This document shows, in pieces, positions 1-12,000 of a DNA stretch of 64,000 nt. The notes below the pieces were generated by a model. It had not been told where the DNA came from, searched no databases, and saw only the letters and a program-made list of their open reading frames with translations. The translations under genes and the position numbers were made by a program. The stretch spans positions 1 through 64,000 of the forward strand of contig NZ_JAASAF010000001.1 of NCBI RefSeq assembly GCF_012726195.1. Reading direction: 5' to 3'. The stretch is from Rhodococcus sp. HNM0563 (GTDB lineage: Bacteria > Actinomycetota > Actinomycetes > Mycobacteriales > Mycobacteriaceae). Positions within the stretch are counted from its first letter, which is position 1; every line of letters begins with the position of its first letter.

Positions 1-1
1 T

Positions 2-3000
2 CGTACGACACCTGCGGGTGAGACGCAGTTGGTGTCGTACGTGCATGGTGCCGCGGGCGTGGGCCTGGATGTCGGGGCGATCTCCCGCGAGGTATCCGAA
101 CGTCTTCCTTCGCATATGGTTCCGTCCGTCGTTCTCGAACTCGACACCATTCCGCTGTCGCCCACTGGGAAACTCGACCGCGACGCACTCCCCGATCCCA
201 GCCCAGTGGTCACCGAGTTCCGGGCGCCGGAGTCCGCGACGGAGATCGCGGTGGCGACGGTGTTCGCGGATGTGCTCGGTGTCGAGCGGGTGGGTCTGGA
301 TGATGATTTCTTCGATCTCGGGGGTAACTCCCTCGTCGCGACCCGGGTCGCCGCCCGGCTCGGGGAACGCCTCGACACGCGCGTGCCTGCCCGCCTGGTC
401 TTCGAAGGGTCGACCGTCGCGGAACTCGCCGCGCTCGCCGACCTGCACACCGGCGATACTGCCCGGACACCCCTCGTAGCCGGACCACGGCCCGATCCGA
501 TCCCGCTGTCACCTGCACAACAGCGAATCTGGTTCCTCAACCGGTTCGACACGGCGTCCGCTGCCGACAACATCCCAGTGGCCCTGCGGTTGCGCGGCAG
601 ACTCGACATCGCGGCGCTCCGCGCAGCCGTCCACGACGTGATCGAACGGCACGAATCGTTGCGCACCTTCTACCCCGACCGCGACGGTGTGGGCTGTCAA
701 GTGGTCCTCGATGCGTCCGAGGTCGCGCCTCCCGTCGAGGTCGAGATCGTGCCTCCCGCCGATCTGGCCGGCCGTGTCATCCGCGCTGTCACCACTGGAT
801 TCGACGTCGCCGAAGAAGTGCCGCTGCGTGTCGAACTGCTGCAGGTGGCCGACGACGAGCATGTCCTCGTGCTCGTCGTGCATCACATCGCGGCCGACGG
901 AGCATCCACCGGCCCGTTCGTACGAGACCTCGCCACCGCATACTTCGCTCGCACTGTGGGTGAGGCCCCAGGATGGTCGCCGCTCGACGTGCAGTACGCC
1001 GACTACACGGTGTGGCAGCGAGCGGTGCTCGGCCACGAGTCGGACCGCGGTTCGGTCGCGGCACGAGAGATCGAGTTCTGGACGAGAACGCTCGACGGAC
1101 TACCCGACCGCCTCGACCTGCCGACCGACCGCCCTCGGCCCGTCGAGGCGTCCGGGCGCGGAGGCACCGTACTCTTCGAGATCGACGCCTCCCTGCACGC
1201 CGCTGTCGCGGAGACCGGGCAGGCGACGGGCTGTTCACCTTTCATGATCGTGCACGCTGCGCTCGCAACGCTGCTTGCAAGGTTGTCGTCCACGACGGAC
1301 ATCGCCATCGGCACCCCTGTCGCGGGGCGAGGCGAACAGGCCCTCGACGACCTCATCGGGATGTTCGTCAACACCCTCGTCCTACGCACGGCCGTCACGC
1401 CGGGCGACACCTTCGCGGCGCTGCTCGACCGAGTCCGCACCGGCGACATCGATGCGTTCGCGCACGCAGAACTACCGTTCGAGCGGCTGGTCGAGGTTCT
1501 CGACCCCGTGCGCTCGACCGGGCACCATCCCCTCTTCCAGGTCGCGTTGTTCTTCCAGAACATGGATCGTCCCGACCTGTCGTTGCCGGACCTCGACATC
1601 GACGCAGTCGATCTCGGCGGTGCCGTCGCCAAGTTCGATCTTCAGCTGACCGTCACCCCGCGACTCGACGCCGGGAAACCGTGCGGAATGTCCGCGCAGT
1701 TCACCTACGCCACGGATCTCTTCGATGAGAGCACGGTGCGCGGCCTCGCCGACGGTCTGGTCGCGACCCTCGATGCACTGGTCTCCGACCTCGACACCGT
1801 CGTGGGTGATGTCGACCTGCTGGCGCCCGAGGTTCGCCGCGAACTCGTCCACACCGTCAACGCCACCGACCATGGCGTGGACAGCGGAACACTGCTGTCC
1901 GAGTACCGCGCCCAGGTTCTCCGTACCCCGGATGCTTCCGCAGTCGTCTTCGGGGACGAGACGCTGACCTACGCGCAGTTCGACGCACGTGTCAACCGGC
2001 TCGCGCGCCACCTCATCGATATGGGCGTCGGCCCCGAGGCGCTCGTCGCGATCGGTATCCGTCGTTCCGTGGATCTCGTGGTGGCGATCTACGCCGTGAT
2101 CACCGCGGGCGGCGCCTATGTTCCACTCGATCCGGACCATCCGTCGGAGCGGATCGGGCACATCCTCGACACCGCCCAGCCGGTGTGCGTGCTCACCACC
2201 GTCGCCGACGGTTCCGATCTGCCCTCCGACGCGAATGCGGTCGATGTCGACGCTCTCGTCCTGGATCACTATTCGGCGCAACCAGTTCAGGACCACGAAC
2301 TGAGCGGGCCGATCCTGCCTGCCACCCCCGCCTACGTGATCTTCACCTCCGGGTCGACGGGACGCCCGAAGGGCGTCGCCGTGTCGCACGAGGCGATCGT
2401 CAATCAGGTCGCCTGGATGGTGCACGAATACACCATCGGCGCGGACGATGTGTACCTGCAGAAGACTGCCACCACCTTCGATGTGTCGCTGTGGGGATGG
2501 TTCCTGCCGCTGCGCAGCGGTGGGTGCCTGGTCGTCGCGGACCACGACGGCCATCGCGACCCGGCGTACGTGGCCGACATGATCGACCGTCACGGGGTGA
2601 CGCTCACGGACTTCGTCCCGTCGATGCTCACCGTGTTTGCTGCGCACGCCCCGGCGGGGAGCTGCTCCGGCCTGCGTCTCGTGTTCGTCATCGGTGAGGC
2701 ACTTCCCCCGGAAACGGTCGCCGCCTTCCATCGCCTCGGAACGACTGCCGCGGTACAGAACCTCTACGGACCCACCGAAGCCGCGGTTTCGGTCACCTAC
2801 CAGGCCGCAGATGCCACCGGGGTCGTGCCCATCGGGCTACCCGAATGGAACGTCCGGGTCTACGTCCTCGACGCGCGTCTGCAGCCGGTTCCCCTCGGCA
2901 CGCCGGGGGAGCTGTACCTCGCAGGAGTCCAGCTCGCGCGCGGGTACGTCCGCAGGCCCGACCTGACCTCCGACCGGTTCGTTGCGAGCCCTCTCGGGCC

Positions 3001-6000
3001 CGCCGGCGAACGGATGTACCGCACCGGCGATCTCGTTCGGTGGATCCGCACCGATGGCGGCGCAGTCGCTCTCGACTATCTGGGCCGTACCGACTTCCAG
3101 GTCAAGTTCCGCGGGCAGCGGATCGAACTCGGCGAGATCGAAACCGCGGTCCTCGCACACCCGGGGGTCACCCAGGCGACCGCGCTCGTCGTGCCCACCC
3201 CGACGGGCGAACAGCTCGTGGCCTATGTGGTCGGTGAATCCGTGGACCGGCAGGCGCTGCTCGCTACCGTGCGGGAGACATTGCCGTCGTACATGGTGCC
3301 GTCGGCGATCGTCGCGCTCGATGAATTCCCGCTCAACACGAGCGGCAAGCTGGACCGGAAGGCGCTGCCTGCGCCCGTCTTCGAGTCGCGAGAGTTCCGC
3401 GTGGCACGAACCCCGGTCGAAGAGATCGTCGCCGGTGTCTTCGGTGATGTCCTCGATGTCGAGCGGGTGGGCCGGGACGACGACTTCTTCGAGCTCGGCG
3501 GCAATTCGCTTGTGGCAACACAGGTCGTGGCGCGCCTCGGCTCCGCCCTCGGCACCAAGGTGGCGGTGCGCGCGCTCTTCGAGTACCCCGTCGTCGAATT
3601 CCTTGCCGCGCATGTCGAGTCCGCCTCGAGCGAGGCGTCCGTGGCGCCGTTGGCCGCGCAGATCCGACCCGAGCGGATTCCACTGTCGCTTGCACAGCAG
3701 CGGATGTGGTTCCTCAACCGGTTCGAGCCCGACTCGTCCGTGAACAACCTGCCACTCGCGATCCGGCTGCGTGGACCACTCGACGTCGAGGCCCTGCGCG
3801 CCGCGGTCGCCGATGTCATCCGACGACACGAGTCGCTGCGCACCGTCTATCCCGAATCGGACGGTACAGCGCAGCAGGTGATCCTCCCCGCAGCGTCGGC
3901 CGTACCCGACATCGTCGTGCTCGACACCGACGATGCCGACGTGGCGCGACACGTCGAGGCCACAGTGACGGGCGGGTTCGACGTTGCCGAACAGGTGCCC
4001 TTGCGGATCTCCCTGTTGCGCCTCGGCCACGACGAGCATGTGCTCGTCGTGGTGTTGCACCACATCAGCGGCGACGGTTTCTCGATGGGCCCACTCGCGC
4101 GGGACGTGATGCTCGCGTACACCTCGCGCGCGGAAGGCCACGAACCCGATTGGGCGCCGCTGCCCGTGCAGTATGCGGACTACGCGCTGTGGCAGCGCGA
4201 GGTCCTCGGATCCGAGACCGACCCGGAGTCACCGATCACCCGGCAGCTCACCTACTGGCGCGAGACGCTGAAGGGTATTCCCGAGCAGCTGGACCTGCCT
4301 GCGGATCGGCCGCGCCCCGCGGTCGCGTCGTATCGGGGTGCGATCACTGCATTCGAGATCGACGCACCGACACACGCGGCACTCGAACAGCTTGCCCGTG
4401 CGAGGGGCGCGTCGCTGTTCATGGTCGTGCACAGTGCACTTGCGGCGTTGCTCGCCCGGCTGTCCGGCACGGGCGACATCGTTGTCGGCTCGCCCATCGC
4501 GGGCCGCGGCGAGCAGCTCCTCGACGACGTGATCGGGATGTTCGTCAATACCCTGGTCTTGCGCACCGAGGTGAACCCGTCCGACACCTTCGGCGATCTG
4601 CTGGCGCGGGTTCGCGAAACCGACCTCGGTGCATTCGGACACGCCGACCTGCCGTTCGAACGCCTCGTCGAGGCCCTCGACCCTGAACGTTCCCAGGCCC
4701 GGCACCCGCTGTTCCAGGTCGCGCTGACGTTCCAGAATCTCGGGCAGTCCCACTTCGACCTTCCGGGGCTGACCGTCGAACCCGTCGATTTCCCGATCAC
4801 CGACGCCAAGTTCGATCTGCAGGTCACCGTCGTCGAAGCCTTCGGGCCCGATGGGGCGCCCGGCGGAATTGCGGTGTCGCTCAACTACGCCACCGACCTG
4901 TTCGACGAGGCGACGATGAGCACATTCGGCGATCGACTCGGCCGGATGCTCAGCGCGGCTGCCGCCGATCCCGACACCGTGATCGGCGACGTGCCGCTGC
5001 TGTCCGAGGAGCAGCGTTCCACGCTGCTCGAAGCGTGGAACGAACCGGGTACGCGGGCGAGCGACGGCACTCTCGTCCAGCGTTTCGTCGATCAGGCGGC
5101 GCGCACACCCGACGCGATCGCCGTGACGTTCGGAGACCGGCACCTGACGTACCGCGAACTCGCTGCCCGTGTGAACCGGCTCGCACGTGAACTCGTCGAT
5201 CACGGTGTGGGGCCCGACACTCTGGTGGCCGTGGCGATGGCTCGCACCGACGACCTCGTCGTCGCGCTGCTCGCGGTGCAGCAGGCCGGCGGCGGCTATC
5301 TGCCGCTCGACCTCACCTATCCGGCCGACCGCCTCGAGTTCATGCTCGCAGATGCGTCACCTGTCGTCGTGCTCGTCTCGGGCGACCGCGACGGGCTACC
5401 GAGCACCGGCATTCCCGTGATCGACCTCGCACTGATCGATCTGTCGACCCGTAGCGATGCACCCGTGACGGACGAGGATCGCGCAGCACCGCTGCGCAGC
5501 GACAATCTCGCGTATGTCATCTACACGTCCGGATCCACAGGCCGCCCCAAGGGGGTGCAGGTTCCGCACCGGACGGTCCTCGAATTGTTCGAGAACACCC
5601 GAGCAGCATTCGAATTCGACGGCGCCGACGTGTGGACCCTGTTCCATTCGTATGCCTTCGACTTCTCGGTCTGGGAACTGTGGGGTCCGCTCCTCCACGG
5701 CGGCCGGCTCGTCGTCGTCGACCACTTCACGTCCCGCTCGCCGGAGGACTTCCATGCGCTCCTCGTGCGAGAGCAGGTAACGGTCCTCAATCAGACGCCG
5801 TCGGCGTTCTACCAGCTTGCTGAAGCCGATCGTGTTGCGAAAGAACGAGACTCGGATCGGCTCGCGCTGCGTTACATCGTCTTCGGAGGTGAGGCCCTCG
5901 ACCTGCGCCGTCTCGCCGATTGGTACCGCAGACACACCGACGATGCGCCTCGCCTGGTCAACATGTACGGGATCACCGAGACCACGGTGCACGTCTCCCG

Positions 6001-9000
6001 CCTCGAACTGAACTCGGACGACAGCGAGACCGCGGCCAGCCTCGTCGGCCGTGCGATCCCGGGGCTCGGCGTCTATGTCCTCGACCCGCGGTTGCAGCCG
6101 GTCCCCATCGGGGTCCCCGGCGAGATGTACGTGTCCGGCGATCAGCTCACCCGCGGCTACCTCGGCCGCAGTGCGTTGACCGCCGGCCGATTCGTCGCGG
6201 ACCCGATCGGCTCGCCGGGCACCCGCATGTACCGCACCGGCGACATCGCGCGCTGGTCCTCCTCCGGGCAACTCGAGTACGTCGGACGCAGTGACTCCCA
6301 GGTGCAGCTGCGTGGATTCCGTGTCGAACTCGGGGAGATCGAAGCCGCGCTCATGTCTGTCGAGGGTGTCGCGCATGCAGTGGCTGTGGTGCGGACGGAG
6401 GCGCACACCGGAGACAAGCTCGTCGGATACATCGTCCCTCGCGCAGGTGCCACTGTTGCGCCCGCCGAGGTGCTCGGCGAGGTCGGGCAGTTCCTGACCG
6501 GATACATGGTCCCCGACGCGATCGTGATCCTCGATGCTCTGCCCCTGACTCCGAACGGAAAGCTCGACAAGAAGGCACTTCCCGCGCCGGTGTTTGCGGG
6601 GGACAAGAAATTCCGAGCTCCCGCAACGCCGACAGAGGTGGTGATCGCCGAGGTCTTCGCCGACGTGCTCGGCATCGACAAGGTCGGTGCCGACGACTCG
6701 TTCTTCGCGCTCGGGGGCGACAGCATCGTCTCGATCCAGCTGGTGTCGCGCGCCAAGGCGCTCGGCATCGTGTTCACGCCCCGGGAGGTTTTCGAACAGC
6801 GCACCGTGGCCGGACTCGCCGAAGTCGCGCGGATCGGTACCGGGACTGCGCCCTCGCTCGTCGAACTCGAGGGGGGAGGAATCGGCGAGATCCCGCTCAC
6901 CCCGATCGTGCGATACATGGTCGAGCGCGGCGGCAACTTCGACCGCTACACCCAGACGATTGCGCTCGAACTTCCCGAGGGCATCACGCGTCCGGGCGTG
7001 GTCGCGACCCTTCGTGCCGTCATCGACCGGCACGATGTGCTGCGGGCGTCCCTGCGTCGCAACGAGACCGGAGAATGGGTGCTGGCGACGACCGCACCGG
7101 GCTCGATCGACGTCGATTCCCTGGTCACCCACGTCGAGGTGCCTGCCGACGTGGACGACGACCAGTGGCGGAGCATCGCGGCCCGCGAACTCGACAGCGC
7201 AGAGGCGCGGCTCGATCCGTCGCACGGCTCCGTGCTGCAGTTCGTCTGGCTCGACCCCGCACCCGGGGCAGACCGCACCGGACGGATGGTCGTGGTCGCC
7301 CATCACCTCGTGATCGACGGTGTGTCGTGGCGAATCCTGGTGCCCGACTTCGTGACTGCATGGGCACAGATCGATCACGGACAGCCCGTGGCGCTGCAAC
7401 CGGTCGGAACGTCGTTCCGGACATGGGCCGATGCCCTGGTCCGCAGTGCCAGCGCTCGCACGGCCGAGCTGCCGATGTGGACGTCCATCTTGACCGGCGC
7501 CGACCCCCTTCTGGGTACGCGTGCCTTCGACCCCGCGATCGATCTTGCGTCGACCGTCGAGAAAGTCCAGGTCAGCGTCGCAGCCGAGGTCACCGAGACG
7601 CTGCTCACCACAGTGCCGGAGCTCTACCACGGCACCGTCAACGACGTGTTGCTCACGGGCCTTGCGCTGGCGCTCGCCGGTTGGCGTCGCGACCGCGGCA
7701 CGGATGAACTGTCGGCGTTGATCGGACTCGAAGGTCACGGACGCGAGGAAGACCTCGTCCCCGGCGCCGACCTGTCACGAACCGTCGGCTGGTTCACCGC
7801 GATGTTCCCCGTGCGGCTGGATCTGTCCGGCATCGACCTGGACGACGCCATCGAGGGCGGAGCAGCTGCGGGCACTGCGCTCAAGGTCGTCAAGGAACAC
7901 TTGCGCGCCATCCCCGACAAGGGACTCGGCTACGGACTTCTCCGGTACTGCAACGCCGACACTGCCGGGCAACTCGTACATCTGCCGTCCGGTCAGGTCA
8001 GCTTCAACTACCTCGGACGCCTCGACGCCGGTGAGGTGCCCCAGGGTCAGGCCGCAGAGTTGGGCTGGCTTCCCGCCGGCGACCTCGGTGACCTGTCCGG
8101 TCGCGACGACAGCGACGCCCCGGCGCTCGCGTCGGTGGACATCAACGCGGTGGTCATCGGAGGAGAGCTCGGCGCGAACCTCGGATTTCCCTCCGGTCTG
8201 CTCGACCGCGACGACGTCGAAGAACTCGGTCAGTGGTGGGTGCGCGCACTCGAAGCGCTCGCCACCCACGCGGCGCGCCCGGAGGCAGGAGGGCGGACAC
8301 CGGCCGATCTCCCCTTGGTGGAGGCCACCCAGCGCGACATCGACACGTGGGAAGCGGAATACCCCAACGTGTCCGACGTCTGGCCGCTCGCACCGTTGCA
8401 GTCCGGATTGCTCTACCACGCGTTGCTCGCCGCAGGGCAGTCCGACGTCTACAGCACCCAAGTGCTGATCCACCTCGCCGGACTCGTCGACCCTGCGCGT
8501 CTACGAGGTGCTGCCTCCGCACTTCTCGACCGGTATCCCAACCTGCGAACCGCCTTCGTCTCGGGTGAATCCGGTGAACCGGTCCAGGTCGTCGTCGACG
8601 ACGTCGTGCTGCCGTGGCGAGAACTCGACCTCACCGGGCCGGGAAACCGGGCGGCGGACACCGCAGAACTCGACGCGGTGCTGCGCGCCGACCAGGACGT
8701 GGCCTTCGACCTGGCAGCGCCACCGCTGATCCGCTTCACGATGGTGCGGACAGGGCCCGAATCCTGGACGCTCGCGGTCACGAGCCACCACATCCTCCTC
8801 GACGGCTGGTCGATGCCGTTGCTGATGAAGGACCTGCTGGTGCTGTACGCGACGTCGGGTGATGCTGCGGTCCTCGGCCGGGTGCCGTCCTACCGCGGCT
8901 ATCTCGAGTGGCTGGGGCGCCGTGATCACCGCGAGTCGGTCGACGCGTGGGCCCACGCACTCGAAGGGGTCGACGAACCGTCGCTGCTGGTCGGCTCCGA

Positions 9001-12000
9001 GGCCGACGGCGCCGGAGCCACCTCGGCCGAGCACCACATCGATCTCGGCCGCGACCGCAGCGACACCCTCGGGGAGGTCGCCGCGACGCTCGGAGTCACG
9101 GTCAACACCGTCCTGCAGGGTGCGTGGGCGACACTCATCGCCCGCTCGACCGGTCGTGACGACGTCGTGTTCGGTACCACGGTGTCGGGCCGGCCCGCGG
9201 ACCTTCCGGGTGTCGAATCGATGGTCGGACTCTTCATCAACACATTGCCCGTCCGCGTGCGACTCGGCGACTCCGAGACCACCGAGGAACTGCTCCAGCG
9301 CATCCAGGTCGATCAAGCGTCGCTTCTCGACCACCATCATGTGGGGCTCGCCGAGATCCAGCAGCGGACGGGCCTCGGAGCGCTGTTCGACACCCTGCTC
9401 GTGTACGAGTCGTATCCAGTGGACCGGAGTGGCATCGCAGAGGCGGGATCGATCGACGGATTGGTCGTCGCGGGGGTCAACACCCGCGACGCCACGCACT
9501 ATCCGCTGACCGTTGCCGTCACCGCGGAAGACACCGTCACGCTCGGATTCAAGTATCGCAGCGACATTCTCGAGATGGATGCAGTGGCGGCGCTTGCCAA
9601 CCGGTACCTCCGGATCATCGACAGCATCCTCGCCGACCCGGCAGTGCCGGTGGCCGCCCTGCCGTATCTCGACCCCGACGAGCTCCAGGACCTCGTCCGC
9701 CGCGACGGCGGACCAGCACTCCCAGCGGAGCCGCTGGGAGAGTTGCTGTCGACCGCAGCAGCACGCAACCCCGACGGCGTTGCGCTCGTCCACGACGGGC
9801 GTGCATGGACGTACTCCGAACTCGATGCGTTCTCGTCGCGGTTGGCACGACTGCTCATCTGGCGTGGACTCGGCACCGAAGACGTTGTGGCCGTGGGAAT
9901 CACTCGATCGATCGAATCGGTTGCGGCGGTATGGTCGGTGGCGAAGACCGGTGCCGCGTACGTGCCCGTCGACCCGAACTACCCGGTCGACCGTGTCGCG
10001 CACATGGTCTCCGACTCCGGAGCGGCACTCGGCCTCACCGTGACACAGCATCGGCACGTACTCCCGGACGGTATCGAATGGATCGATCTGACCGCCGACA
10101 CCGTCGTCACGGAGATGTCGGAATACTCGGTCCGGCCCGTCTCGGCGACCGAGCGGGTGCGTCCTGTGTACGCGGACAGCACTGCGTACATCATCTACAC
10201 GTCCGGATCGACCGGTCTCCCCAAGGGAGTCGTCGTCGCCAACTCCGGCCTGGCGAACTTCTCCGCGGCACAGCGTGACCGCTACGGACTGGGGCCCGAC
10301 ACCAGGGCCCTGCATTTCGCCTCGCCGAGCTTCGACGCCTCAGTGCTCGAGATACTGCTTGCTGTAGGAGGGAGCGGGACGCTGGTGATCGCGCCGACGA
10401 GTGTCTACGGCGGCCGCGACCTCACAGAGCTCCTCCGACGCGAACGTGTCACCCACGCGTTCATCACCCCTGCGGCGGTGGAGTCGCTGGATCCGGAAGG
10501 TCTCGATGATCTCCGGGTGCTTGCAGTCGGCGGGGAGGCGGTCGCGCCGGAACTCGTGACGCGCTGGTCGCCGGGACGCATCTTCCACAATGTCTACGGC
10601 CCCACCGAAACGACGATCGTCACCACCATCAGCCGACCCTTGTCCGTCGATGACGAACTCACCATCGGTGGGCCGATCCGCGGTATGCGTGCTCTGGTCC
10701 TCGACTCCAGGTTGCGCCCGGTCCCGGTGGGTGTCGCGGGCGAGCTGTACATGTCGGGGATCCAGCTCACGCGTGGCTATCACCGGCGACCCGACCTCAC
10801 GGCCGCGCGATTCGTCGCGGATCCGTACGGCTCCGGTGCCCGTCTCTACCGCACGGGGGACGTGGTGCGCTGGACCGAGAGCGGAGAGCTCGCGTACGTC
10901 GGACGCTCCGACTTCCAGGTCAAGATCCGAGGGTTCCGCATCGAACCGGGCGAGATCGACGCCGTCCTACGCACGCACGAGACGGTCGAATTCGCCGTCA
11001 CGGTCGCTCGCGCGGCCGACGGCGGCACGGCGAGACTCGTCTCGTACGTGACGCCGGCTGCCGGTGCTGTGGCGGAGCCCCGGGAGCTGCTTGCCTTCGC
11101 CGCACAGTCGCTGGCACCGCAGATGGTGCCGGACGCAATCGTCGTTCTCGACGCGGTGCCGTTGACGCCGGTCGGCAAGATCGACCGGGACGCCCTCCCT
11201 GAACCCGAGGCTGTGATCCGTCCCTACCGTGCGCCACGCACGGACCTCGAAGCTCTTGTTGCGCGCGTCTTCGCCGAGATTCTCGGGGTGGAGCAGGTCG
11301 GTCTCGACGACGATTTCTTCGACCTCGGCGGAAATTCGCTCGTGGCCACTCGCGTCGTCGCGAGGCTGCGCGACGAGATCGGTGTCGGCGTGCGAGTCTC
11401 ATGGCTGCTCGAGGCACCCATGGTGGCGACGCTCGCGGCCCGACTCGGTCGGGAGGCCGGCGGTGCAGGGGGCGTGGAACCGGATACCGCGCTTGCAGTG
11501 ATCCTGCCGTTGCGCGCCGGGGATCCCACGGAAGCGGTGTTCTGCCTGCATCCGATGATCGGGCTCGCCTGGACCTACGCGCCGCTCGCGGCGCGCCTGG
11601 ACGGACCGGGTGCCGTGTACGGGGTGCAGACACCGGTGTTGACCGAACCCGATTTCGCCGGGGCGTCACTGAACGATCTGGCGCGCAGGTACGCCGACGA
11701 GATAGTTGCAACCGTGCCGGACGGGCCGTACCGATTGCTCGGCTGGTCCCTCGGAGGTGTGCTCGCGCACGCGGTGGCGGTCGAACTCCGGTCCCGTGGT
11801 CTGAATGTGGAGAAACTTGCCCTGATCGACAGTATCCCGCGGATCGACACCGATCGTTTCGAGTCGGAGATCTCGGAGAACCTGCGCGCCCTCGGCGTCG
11901 AGGTGGAACCTGGGACGCTCGACGGCCGGCTTCCTGACGAGGCCGCCGAAGCCCTCGTGCGTGCGGTTCCGGCGGAACTGATCGAACTCGATATCGAGAG